Shown: piece after piece, positions 50,138 to 58,947 of the stretch
Numbering within the stretch: the stretch's first letter is position 1
Layout of the letters: each line of letters starts with the position of its first letter
From: JBBRHH01 sp963788015
GTDB lineage: Bacteria; Planctomycetota; Phycisphaerae; Tepidisphaerales; Tepidisphaeraceae
Direction: 5' to 3'
DNA length: 64,000 bases
Assembly: GCA_963788015.1 (NCBI GenBank)
Contig: CAWBEY010000001.1
Location: forward strand, 372,001 to 436,000
Translations under genes and position numbers: made by a program
Notes under the pieces: model-generated
The model's database searches: none
What the model saw: only the letters and a program-made list of their open reading frames with translations
Told to the model about the DNA's origin: nothing

Positions 50138-50170
50138 TCCGCTGCCTGATAGACACAGCGGCACTTAAAA

Positions 50171-50209
50171 GAGCCGGCCGCGCCGACACAAACTCGGCGC
50201 GGTCGGCTC
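50171..50209 (+). terminator. Rho-independent-like terminator hairpin
   Basis: Arms GAGCCGGCCGCGCCGA and TCGGCGCGGTCGGCTC pair with one mismatch around a CACAAAC loop, 34 bp after the small membrane-protein gene, followed by ATTGTATT. Confidence 0.75.
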
Positions 50210-50244
50210 ATTGTATTCCCGGCCCCACCCGATAACGTCCAGTC

Positions 50245-50675
50245 ATGGCTCGCGAAGAACGATCCGCTGGCATCATCCTCTTTCATCTCGCGGAAGGCGC
50301 CCCCGCTACCTCCTCCTCGACTACGGCCATCACTGGGACTACGCCAAAGGCCACGTCGAAGCAGGAGAAACCGACACCGTCGCCGCCCTGCGCGAATTGG
50401 CCGAAGAAACCAGCATTACCGACGCACGCCTGATTGACGGCTTCACGCGCCAAATCGTCTATTTCTTCCGCAGCAAACAAAAACGCAAACCCATTCGCAA
50501 GACCGTCATCTTCTTCCTCGCCCAGACCCTCACCATCAAAGTAACCCTAAGCCACGAACACACCGCCCACGCCTGGCTCGACTACCACGCCGCCCTCCAA
50601 CGCCTCACCTTCCCCACCGCCAAAGAACTCCTCCAAGCAGCCCACGAATTCCACGAGCGCCTCCCCCAACCATAG
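50245..50675 (+). CDS. Nudix hydrolase, Ap4A-hydrolase-like (one frameshift)
   Basis: Starts MAREERSAGIILFHLAEGAP; after a shift near 50303 it reads RYLLLDYGHHWDYAKGHVEA, GETDTVAALRELAEETSITD. The Nudix box G-x5-E-x7-RE-x2-EE is complete (GHVEAGETDTVAALRELAEET). The WDYAKGHVE lead-in is typical of bis(5'-nucleosyl)-tetraphosphatases. It hydrolyses nucleoside diphosphate-linked compounds. About 143 residues. Confidence 0.85.
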
Positions 50676-50956
50676 TCCCTCCGCCGCAAGCAATTTTTGA
50701 AGTGGCACGATCCGCCCCGCCCGTGTCTCCAACCCTGTATTGATTCCAGCGAATAAACGCTGCCAACGACCCACCCTCAGAAGATCCTTCCGCCTCCGTG
50801 TCCTCCGTGGCTCCGTGGTTGATACGTATTCCATGTGTACGCCAAGCCACAACCCGAAAATTGTCATGTGCCCCGCGCTGCGTTAGAATACCCCCGCCTC
50901 CCCGAAAGGGGCCTGTGCTATAACTTTCGCGACGTACTGCCTGAAAAGGAACATTG

Positions 50957-52639
50957 ATGCATCTGGCCTTGCCGCTCTTCGCCGCCCTGGACATTGGTGG
51001 CTACATCAGCGTCGGCAAATGCGTGGCCGTGGCGCTTTGCGCTGCTCCTCTGGTCCAAGGGACTCAGTTTCATCGACAAAGACGTCCTCACCGCCCGCCT
51101 GCCGCGCGAGATGGTCAACCTCATCCTCTTCGCCGCCGGCCTCATCGGCTTCGTCGCCTTCTTCCTCATGCCCACCTTCCCCGTCGGCTTTATCATCCTC
51201 CTCTTCTTTGTCCTGGGCAGCTTCGGCGGCTATGTCGGCATGCGCGAAAAAAATCGGCCTGGCCGATTTGAAGCAATCCCTCGTCGCCTCCTTCGCGAAA
51301 AAGAAAACCGAAGAGGAAGAAGTCGCCGCCGCCGAAGGCGAAGTCCAACTCCTCGGCAAAGGCGCTGCCCCCCTCGTCGTCCCCTCCGAAGAAGATCCCT
51401 ACCGCCCCGCCTACGAGGCAACCCAGCAAATTCTGGGCGACGCCCTGCGCAAAAACGCCGAGCGCATCGAGATGCGCCCCGGCGATGGCAGCGCCGCCGT
51501 TCAACTCACCGTCGACGGCGTCGGCTATGCCGCCCCCGCGATCGACTCGGCCGTCTCCCAGGCCGCCATCACCTACCTCAAAATGGCCGCTGGCCTCGAC
51601 GTCAACGACCGCCGCAAGCCTCAAACCGGCACCTTCAAAGCCAAGCTCGACAACAAACGCCACGAGCTCGAGCTCACCACCATGGGCTCCACCAGCGGCG
51701 AATCCATGCGCCTCATCCTCGACCCCAAAAAACGCTTCGAACGCGGCCTCGCCGAACTCGACCTTCACCCAGCCCAGCTCGACATCGTCAAGCAAATGAT
51801 CACCGAGCCCGGCGGCCTCGTCCTCATCGCCACGCCAAAAGGCCAGGGACTCACAAGCCTCCTCTACGCTGTGCTGCGGGCGCACGACGCCTTCCTCACC
51901 CACATCCAGACCCTCGAGCGCCACCTTAGAGGCCGACCTTGAAGGCATCACCCAGACCAAGCTCGCCCCCAACGCCTCGGCCGCCGAAGAAGCCAAGCAG
52001 GTCGCCTGGATCATCAGCCAGCAAATCGACATCGTCATGCTCGATCAGATCACCAGCCCCGCCAGCGCCCGCGAGCTCGTAACCTACGCCGCCGAAGGCA
52101 AGCGCGTGTACGTCGGCATGCGCGCCGGCAACACCTTCGACGCCCTCAAGCAATGGCGAAAGCTCGTCGGCGATGACGCCTTGGCCGTCAAGGGCCTGCG
52201 CATGGTCATCGCCGGCCGCTTAATGCGAAAATTGTGCTCGGCCTGCAAAGTCGCCATCCAGCCCGATCCCGAAACCCTCCGCAAGCTGAACCTCGATCCC
52301 GCCCGCATCACCAAGCTCTACATCGCCCGCACCGAGCCCATGAAAACCGACAAAGGCGTCGTCGTCCCCTGCGATCATTGCCAGGAACTCCGCTTCAAAG
52401 GCCGCCTTGGCGTTTTTGAAATCTTCAACATCGACGATGACGCCAAACAGGCCATCACTTCCGGCGGCAGCGAAACCCAGCTCAAGGCCTCCTTCCGCAA
52501 GCAGCGGCTGCGCTTCATGCAGGAAATGGCCCTGGTCCAGGTCGAGGCCGGCGAAACCAGCGTCCAGGAAGTCCTCCGCGCCATGAAAGACACCCCAACC
52601 CCAACCGCCACCCCCACCAAACCCGCCCCGACGCGCTAA
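50957..52639 (+). CDS. Membrane-anchored GspE/PilB-like protein with degenerate P-loop (three frameshifts)
   Basis: AAAAGGA precedes ATG 50957. The N-terminus has three membrane helices (VNLILFAAGLIGFVAFFLMP, VGFIILLFFVLGSFGGYVGM). Then a GspE N2-like part (PYRPAYEATQQILGDALRKN, GLDVNDRRKPQTGTFKAKLD) and the ATPase region. Walker A reads LVLIATPKGQGLTSLLYA where GPTGSGKTT is expected, so the Lys is Leu. Walker B IDIVMLDQI has Gln for Glu, and the His box reads GMRAGNTFDA. A CSAC...CDHC zinc motif is kept. Shifts near 51045, 51250 and 51930. Probably a structural pseudo-ATPase; the CvpA-like gene follows. Confidence 0.7.
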
Positions 52640-52718
52640 CCAAACAAAAATCCCAATGCAAACAACCTCCCCCTGCCACTCTACCCCCTCTTACCCTCTG
52701 ACCCCATCCACCATCTTA

Positions 52719-52759
52719 CCCCCTCTCCCGGTAAGCCGGGAGAGGGCTGGGGTGAGGGC
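52719..52759 (+). repeat. Palindromic repeat family, copy E
   Basis: Arms CCCTCTCCCGG and CCGGGAGAGGG around TAAG, then CTGGGGTGAGGGC. It lies 80 bp after the GspE-like gene. Confidence 0.9.
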
Positions 52760-52845
52760 TGAACCCAAACCCAAAAGACCTAAATACTCAGGATCTTCTC
52801 TGCAATGAATCAATGCACCGATGAATTAATGAATCAATCCAACAA

Positions 52846-52906
52846 CCCCGAACCCCGAACCCCGAACCCTGAACCCCGAACCCTGAACCCTGAACCCCGA
52901 ACCCTC
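52846..52906. repeat. Heptanucleotide tandem tract (GAACCCC/T)
   Basis: About nine units of GAACCCC or GAACCCT run up to the start codon of the next gene, with C/T alternation at one position. Confidence 0.85.
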
Positions 52907-52908
52907 CA

Positions 52909-54248
52909 ATGCTTGCAATCCTCGTCATCATGATCATCGTCGGCGTCGGCTTCATCCACTACACGTGGGGATTCTTCGGCGCAACCCAATCCGCCCTCTC
53001 GCCGTCCTCGCCGCCCTGGTCGCCCTCGGCTGGCAGGAGTCCGTCGTCGATGCACTCTTAGGCGGCAAACTCGCCGACTCCGCCAACGCCCTCGTCACAG
53101 CCGCCCTCTTCGCCGCCGTCTACTTGGTCTTGCGCATCCTGCTCGACCAGCTCGTCCCCGGCAACGTCCGCTTCCCAATCATGGTCGACAAGATCGGCGC
53201 TCCCGTCATGGGCGCCATCACGGGCATTTTCGCCTCCGGCATCCTCGTCATCGCACTCCAGATGCTCCCCTTCGGCCCCAGCATCCTCGGCTACGAACGC
53301 TATCCCAGCGACACCAAACACATCACCGCCAAACTTCCCGGCCAATCCCAGCAAACCGAGCTCACCTTCAACGAGCTCAAAACCGAAAGCTGGAACAGCC
53401 CCACCGGCGCAATGTCCCTCATGGTCCCCGTGGATGACTGGGTCCTGGGCTTCTTCAACTTCTGCAACGCCGGCCTCTTCGCCACCGACAACGCCCCCTT
53501 CAACAAAGTCCACCCCGACTACCTCAAGGAACTTTTCGGCCAGCGCCTCGGCATCGAATCCGGCGCCCGTCACGTCGCTCTAAAAGACACAGTCGCCGTC
53601 CGCGGCGTCTACCTCAACAAGTCGGCCGGCAGCTATCTCGACCAGGAAATGTTCGCAGTCCGGGCCGAGCAATTCCGCTCCCCCGTCAAATCCACCCCCG
53701 GCAAAGCCGTCACTCCCGAAGACATCATCCGCGCCATGCCCAAGCCGCCCCTCCTGCCCGATCCCCCCACGCGCTGGCTCACCCTCCGCACCGACATCGA
53801 CGCCAAAAACAGCCTCGTCAACTCCGATTCCGACAAACTCTTCCGCTTCAGCCCCGCCTCCGTGCGCCTCGTCATCGGCGGCGTAAACTACTTCTGCCAG
53901 GGCACCCTCGCCAGCAATCTCCGTTTAGTCAAAGCCCAACCCGACGACTTCCTCCTGGCCGAAGGCAAAAACATCGACTTCGTTTTCGAAGTCCCAAAGG
54001 AAGTCTTCGGCGACCCCAAGGCCAAGGAACTCAAGCTCCCCCCCGACACCTTCCTCGAAGTAAAACGCCTCGCCCGCGTAGACCTCTCCAACAAAGTCCC
54101 CTCCATCGACCCGCCCAAGGTGGTTGAAGGCGTGCAGATGGTCTACAAAAAAGACTTCCCCATCAGCGTCGGCATGATGTCCACCACCCGCCCCGCCACG
54201 CGCCCCGCCACGTCAACAGCGCCCGCAACGCCCCCGACCACTCCATAA
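52909..54248 (+). CDS. CvpA-like membrane protein (one frameshift)
   Basis: The start ATG directly abuts the heptamer tract: MLAILVIMIIVGVGFIHYTW. After a shift near 52990 the frame continues LAVLAALVALGWQESVVDAL, TAALFAAVYLVLRILLDQLV and MGAITGIFASGILVIALQML, the four-helix CvpA pattern. A soluble C-terminal domain of about 280 residues is added, with strands such as RWLTLRTDIDAKNSLVNS and a Thr/Pro/Ala-rich end. CvpA proteins act at the cell envelope; here it follows the GspE-like pseudo-ATPase on the same strand, suggesting a joint envelope role. Confidence 0.7.
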
Positions 54249-54287
54249 CATCGCGTGCGTGCGGCAATGCTTGCACCTTCCCCTCCT

Positions 54288-54310
54288 TCCCCCTCTCCCG
54301 TTACGCGCCG
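54288..54310 (+). repeat. Palindromic repeat family, partial copy
   Basis: The left arm CCCCCTCTCCCG then TTACGCGCCG; the right arm and tail are absent. Confidence 0.5.
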
Positions 54311-54351
54311 CTTCTCTTTTCAACTCTCGCGCCTGCGCCCCGCTTCTCCTT

Positions 54352-54392
54352 CCCCCTCTCCCGGTACGCCGGGAGAGGGCAGGGGTGAGGGC
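54352..54392 (+). repeat. Palindromic repeat family, copy F
   Basis: Arms CCCTCTCCCGG and CCGGGAGAGGG around TACG, then CAGGGGTGAGGGC. Confidence 0.9.
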
Positions 54393-54804
54393 GCTTCCTT
54401 ATTCCGTTACGGCTCCGCCTCGTCCCTCATCGACGCGTATCAGCCGTCGTAGGATCGGGCACGCCGGACCTCTTTCGCCTGCGGCAGTGCACAATTTTAA
54501 GTGAGATGAAGGTGTAGAGTGTGCATCGCACCCGTCCATCATCCGCGTGAAGCACAGCTTTCCCGCTTGATCTGCGTGATCGCAATCTTATCCAGACCAT
54601 TTGAGTCGGGCAGGAAATCTTGATTAGCCGCACCCGCAACGTTTACGCCCCGCCACGTGCAAGCTCCGCCAAGCTCCTCAGCGCATTGCGTTCCACTGCT
54701 AAAATTGTAATGTAGCACCCCACGACAGGTGGGCAGCAGCGCAACTCGCTCCCCAGGCCGTCGCGACACTTCACGTTCCTTCACCTCGAACCCGAAAGCT
54801 CCTC

Positions 54805-55249
54805 ATGTCAGAACAACACCTCGTCCTCGGCAAACAGCGCAACCCCGGCGTCGTCATCTTGTTGAACTTTGTCACCCTCGGCATCTACTCCTTGGTCTGG
54901 TACTACAGCCTTTTTGATGAGGCAGCGGTCTATGCCCGAAACCGCAACGGCACCCGCATCACCTCCGGCGGCGCCGCCATCGGCTTCCTCTTTATCCCCG
55001 TCTTCAACATCGTCTGGTCCGTCATGCTCTGGTTCAAAACCCCCGGCCTGGTAACCTGCATGCGGCAGGCCGACGGCATCTCGGGCAATGATCGAGGTTC
55101 GGCCGGAAACATCGGCTTCTTCATGCTGATTCCTCTGGCGGGACCTTTCATCTGGATCATCCTCACTCAAAATCGCCATCAATGCGTTCTGGTACGAAGC
55201 CAGCCAGAGGGGTTTCCCCGTCCAGTCGTTGCAAGCGGCCGGCGGATAA
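54805..55249 (+). CDS. DUF4234-like small membrane protein (one frameshift)
   Basis: Starts MSEQHLVLGKQRNPGVVILL; first helix NFVTLGIYSLVWYYSLFDEA, the typical 'TLGIYxxxWxY' of DUF4234; then RITSGGAAIGFLFIPVFNIV and IGFFMLIPLAGPFIWIIL. A one-base shift near 55168 restores KIAINAFWYEASQRGFPVQS before a stop at 55247. About 148 residues. Function unknown. Confidence 0.75.
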
Positions 55250-55316
55250 CTCCACCGCCCCGCCACGCATGGCAGAATGCGCAGCACCTGCACCTCCTGC
55301 TCCAGTCCCCATTCCC

Positions 55317-56290
55317 TCACCGCCCAGCGGCTAACCCCACCGCCCCATCCCCTCCGCGCGCACTTCCCTCCGCTCTCCGCCCCCGTCTCCACTCCCCATA
55401 CCACACCCACCCCATCACCAACACCAACACCGGCCACGCCCCACACGCCAGCACTCCCCACACCACCGAACTCCCCATCGCCCCCCGCCGCGCCGCCACC
55501 ATCGCCAGAAGCGCCAGCATCACCCCCGTCATCTCCTGCCGCCCCATCCCTCCGCCCGCCAACACCACCACCGGGCTCCACCCAAACAACACCGCCCACC
55601 ACACACTCCGGCCATTCAAATACAACAACCGCATCAGCGCCCCCGTCGCCCCCACCGCCATCAGCGCAAACAAAATCCGAAACGTCGGCGCCCGCTCCAC
55701 CCACACCCGTTGAAACACATGCTCCCGCCACGAGCTTCCCCCGCCTCGTGCCCCAAATTCACGCAAAGCGGCGGACAAAAAGCCTGCTCACACACCCGCG
55801 CCAACACAAACGTCCCCTCCGACGTCGGCCAAAAACGCGTCACCTCATCCGCCCCCGCCACATCGCAATCAATCTTGTCCGGCGCAAACCGCCCCCCATG
55901 CTCAAAATCCCGCCGGCCATCATTCAGCGTGTGCCGATACGGCGACAACCCGCTCATCCACATCCCCCCATCCAATCGGTACCGCGCCAGATCGCTCCCA
56001 TAAACCGGCACAACCCACGCCACCGCCGCCCCCTGAAGCAGCACCGCGCCGCCCAGAATAATGAGTACGCTCCCGCGCATTGACAGCCGAATCGCCCCCT
56101 TGTGCGTAGTCGCCAGTAGCGCCGCGATCGCCCCATGCCCCGCCAGCAACACAACTCCACCCACCAGAATTCTGGAAGTCGAAAGAATCCCCACCCCCCG
56201 CAGCGACCAAACCCAATACCCCTCCCCGGCCAGCAATGCCGCCACCACCACCGCCCACAAAATAAATCGCACGCGATCCTGCATTGGCAT
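55317..56290 (-). CDS. GT-C-type membrane glycosyltransferase, possibly truncated (frameshifts)
   Basis: From MPMQDRVRFILWAVVVAALL several membrane helices, then VYGSDLARYRLDGGMWMSGL with PYRHTL, matching the 'SDLYRYLWDG...GINPY' catalytic loop of DUF2029/mannosyltransferase-like enzymes. After a shift near 55770: WREHVFQRVWVERAPTFRIL, helices with VLFGWSPVVVLAGGGMGRQE, and a C-terminus ending at 55317. At about 320 residues it is shorter than the usual 400 or more, so the 3' end may be lost or frame-broken. Probably transfers a sugar from a lipid carrier. Confidence 0.6.
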
Positions 56291-56295
56291 TGTTA

Positions 56296-56793
56296 TCAGT
56301 GAAGCGGAATCTTCTGCAACCCACCCGGCAAATTCGAATTACCTCCACTTGGAGCCGTCGCCGGCCCCGTCCCCGATGGTGCGGCATACCCACTCAGCGG
56401 CAGCACCAGCGTCTGCGTCCCCCGCACCACCGTCACCGGCCGTTTCTCCAGCGGCGAACGATACGCATCCACCAGCAGCCCCGCCGCCGATTCCGCCCCC
56501 ACGGCCGTCACGCTCACGTCCCCAAATTGAACAATCCTGTCATTCACCGCCAGCCCGTAATACGTCGCCGCCGGCCCCGCCGGATCAACCCACGTCACAT
56601 CCAGCCATTCCCGCCCCGACTCCACATGCGGCGAAACCTTCACCGACTCAATAAAACTCTTGCCGCTGATCGACTCCGCCTGCTGCATCGCCTCATGCCC
56701 CTTCTTCAGCGTCGGATACTGAATCTTAGCAAAAAACGCCGCCGCAATCCCACACATCACCAGCAACCCAACAAGCCCAAGCCCACCTCGCAT
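56296..56793 (-). CDS. Single-span protein with PDZ-like domain
   Basis: MRGGLGLVGLLVMCGIAAAF is an N-terminal membrane anchor. The extracytoplasmic part reads EWLDVTWVDPAGPAATYYGL, AVNDRIVQFGDVSVTAVGAE and KRPVTVVRGTQTLVLPL, a compact PDZ pattern that binds peptide C-termini or mediates substrate recognition. It ends 6 bp before the glycosyltransferase start, same strand; the two overlap in expression. Confidence 0.7.
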   Translation of the reverse strand: MRGGLGLVGLLVMCGIAAAFFAKIQYPTLKKGHEAMQQAESISGKSFIESVKVSPHVESGREWLDVTWVDPAGPAATYYGLAVNDRIVQFGDVSVTAVGAESAAGLLVDAYRSPLEKRPVTVVRGTQTLVLPLSGYAAPSGTGPATAPSGGNSNLPGGLQKIPLH

Positions 56794-56814
56794 AGTCCAT
56801 CCTGTAAGAGTCAC

Positions 56815-57214
56815 CCCATTCTATACCCCGCAAACCAACCTCGCCCAAACGCCCCGTCCCCCACATCACAAAACCGGAAAGGAAAACGGGACATTCCGAA
56901 TGACCCCTTATTTTTTTTTCAGACCAATTGAAATGCCAATCGAGTCACCCATCTCCCGTGGCAACTAAATGGTAACGACGACATGTGGTCGATGCTGGTA
57001 AGATATTTGAGGGAAGTCGTGACCTCTTTCTCGAAGAAACCAACCGAATTACCGCCGAAGGAATGCGATGCCCGATCTTAATGTTTCCAACCAGACGGCG
57101 ATCCAAGGCAAGCGCCGCTACCAAGCCATCGGGAGCATTATCGCCGGCCTCCTGCCATTTTTACCGCCAGCCCCTTTCACCGACGATGACGATACTATCA
57201 CTGTATTCGCCTAA
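56815..57214. other. Intergenic/remnant region next to the IS
   Basis: Holds the distal remnant of the split AbiEii-like gene near 57175-57214. On the plus strand an ORF of 47 codons at 57068 (MPDLNVSNQTAIQGKRYQAI) has an AAGGA upstream, but its end is antisense to the AbiEii remnant, so I do not call it a gene. A poly-T run occurs near 56909. Confidence 0.4.
57175..57214 (-). pseudogene. AbiEii-like toxin, distal fragment after the IS
   Basis: Reading on past the IS and one copy of the target duplication gives GEYSDSIVIVG, the expected continuation of the toxin's first helix and strand. Beyond this the sequence no longer resembles the family and meets a stop. Confidence 0.55.
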
Positions 57215-57246
57215 CCCGGATTATTCAGTAGCCCTATCGCGCGACG

Positions 57247-57303
57247 GGCCTCCGTGTGGTTTAATTGGTTTTACCAGAAACAATTACACCCAACACGGAG
57301 GCC
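57247..57303 (+). promoter_or_regulatory. Hairpin over the transposase start
   Basis: Arms GGCCTCCGTGT (57247) and ACACGGAGGCC (57293) are perfect complements; an inner AATTG/CAATT pair extends it. It ends four bases before the transposase ATG (57308) and could hide the ribosome site, limiting transposition from read-through transcripts. Confidence 0.6.
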
Positions 57304-57307
57304 GCGT

Positions 57308-58760
57308 ATGTCGTCGCAGGATGCGGAACAGATTGAGTTCGATTTTCTCCCCGATTTGCCGGTCGTTGTCCAGCAGCATGAAGGGCAGTTGACCAGCGAT
57401 GCCGGGCTGCTGCCGATCGCGGCAGTTTGATCGGCGATTGGAACTACACCGCCCGCATGGCCGCTGTCTGGACGAGGCGCCGTCCAATGATCCGCGGCAG
57501 GAGCATCGCAAGCCGCAGACTCAGCATCGCGCATCAGATGCTGCGCCAGCGGTCTGTTCGGCATCCTCGCCGGCTACGAGGACTGCAATGATCACGACAC
57601 GCTGCGCGACGATCCGGTCTTCAAGATGATCGCCGACCGCCTGCCGGAGGATGACGCCCTGGCCAGCCAGCCGACGCTCAGCCGCTTTGAGAACTCTGTC
57701 GACGCCGGCGGTGCTGCAGCGGCTGATCGACTTCACCATCGCCACCGGCATCGAGCGGCTCAAGCAGAAGCATGGCGGCACGCTGCCGGCCTCGCATCAC
57801 GCTGGATCTGGACGCCACGGATGATCCCACCCACGGCCATCAGCAACTGACGCTCTTCCACGGCTACTTCGGGCAGTACCAGTATTTTCCCCTGATCATC
57901 AGCGAGCCGACGACCAAGCACGTGTTCGCTCGCCTGGCTGCGGCCCGGCACGGTGCATGCCTCGCTGGGGGCCGACGACGACCTGATGCGGGTGGTCAAC
58001 GCCCTGCGCAAGGAGCGGCCCGACATTCAGATCCACGTCCGCGGCGATGGCGGGCTTCGGCTTGCCGCTGATGTACGAAATCTGCGAGGAAAACGGCCTC
58101 ACCTACACCTTCGGCTTCTCCACCAACCCCCGGCTCAAGAAGCTGACCGAGGGGCTGATGCAGCGGGCCGTCGAGGAGCACGCCAAGAGCAAGCAGAAGC
58201 AGCGGCTGTTTGAATGCTTCCAATACCAATGCGATTCCTGGCCCATCCCGCGCACGGTCATCGCCAAGGCCGAATGCCACGACGGCGGAACCAACCAGCG
58301 CTTTGTCGTGACCAACCGCACGGGCGTCAGCTCCGCCGAAGACGGCCAGCGCGAGTACGACGACTACGTCCAGCGTGGCGAAAGCGAGCACCGCATGGAC
58401 GAATTGAAGAACGGCCTGCACATGGACCGCCTGAGTTGTCACCGCTTCATGGCCAACTTCTTCCGCCTGATCATGCACGTCGCGGCGATGAACCTGCTGG
58501 GGGCGTTGCGTCAGAGCCAGCAGCTTCCACAAGTGCTGCAGGTCGGCCAGCCCTGCACCTGGCGAACGCATGGTGATCAAAGTGGCGGCCGTCATCGTGC
58601 AGACCACACGCCGGGTCGTGGTGAAAGTCGCGGCCAACTGGCCCTGCTGGCCGATGTACGAGGCGGTCGCGGCCAGATCCCTCTCATTCACTTCACGGTT
58701 CGGCGTTGTGCGTCCCCAGTTCCTGAACCCACGACAACCCGGCCGCACACGATGGGGGTA
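57308..58760 (+). pseudogene. IS1380-family DDE transposase (frameshifts)
   Basis: ATG 57308 gives MSSQDAEQIEFDFLPDLPVV and SDAGLLPI. Later frames hold RQRLFGILAGYEDCNDHDTL, DDPVFKMIADRLPEDDALAS with QPTLSRFEN, LDLDATDDPTHGHQQLTLFH (first catalytic Asp region), YQYFPLIISEP, GFSTNPRLKKLTEGLMQRAV and GESEHRMDELKNGLHMDRLS with the final Glu, FFRLIMHVAAMNLL. At least four one-base shifts. The family cuts and pastes with a 4-bp duplication, as seen here. Activity is unclear because the shifts may be assembly errors. Confidence 0.8.
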
Positions 58761-58865
58761 AGGGGGTGGTGCGCCGAACGCGGCGAAATTCTCCTCTCCC
58801 TTGTGGATGGCCGGTCACTCCACACAAGTCATGGCATTGCCGCGATGGCCGGTGAATAATGCGGG

Positions 58866-58947
58866 CTAAGGCGCGCGCCACTTCCAACATCACCTGGCGC
58901 GCTGCTTCAACGGCGGCTTCGGAATAGTCATGGGGCGCTCCTACCAT
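58866..58947 (-). pseudogene. AbiEii-like toxin, N-terminal fragment split by the IS
   Basis: Starts MVGAPHDYSEAAVEAARQVM, LEVARAL, overlapping the stop of the AbiEi-like gene. Nucleotidyltransferase toxins of the AbiEii type begin with this 'VEAARxVLLEL...LGEYRDxxVVVGGW' pattern. The IS1380 element enters after ARAL; joining across it and one TTAG gives ARAL-GEYSDSIVIVG in frame. Confidence 0.7.

Larger units (their letters stand above)
54265..54555 (+). repeat. Composite repeat block, copy 2
   Basis: Same modules and order as 2380-2625: ATGCTTGCACCTTCC, palindromic repeat, ACGCGTATCAGCCG, CGCCTGCGGC with GTGCACAA, and a tail ending CCGCGTGAAGCACAGC. It also has an extra partial palindrome at 54288-54310. 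Confidence 0.6.
54249..54804. other. Intergenic region with repeats
   Basis: Contains the composite repeat block copy 2 and two palindromic-repeat copies. The minus strand near 54560-54730 reads VALLPTCRGVLHYNFSSGTQ, AANQDFLPDSNGLDKIAI, protein-like but without a gene structure I can support. Confidence 0.4.
57215..58865 (+). mobile_element. IS1380-family insertion sequence
   Basis: Ends CCCGGATTATTCA (57215) and TGAATAATGCGGG (to 58865) are 13-bp inverted repeats with one mismatch. A 4-bp duplication CTAA (57211-57214 and 58866-58869; TTAG on the other strand) flanks it. Length 1651 bp, typical for the family. It interrupts the AbiEii-like gene. Confidence 0.9.

Noticed and set aside
52846..52906. 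Possible CRISPR or terminator
   Set aside because: Pure 7-bp tandem units without spacers or stem.
54808..55731. Minus-strand open frame of 307 codons
   Set aside because: Covers the DUF4234-like gene on the other strand and is Gly/Val-rich; no family pattern.
57068..57213. 47-codon plus-strand ORF with AAGGA upstream
   Set aside because: Its 3' half is antisense to the AbiEii remnant recovered across the IS, which is the stronger explanation.
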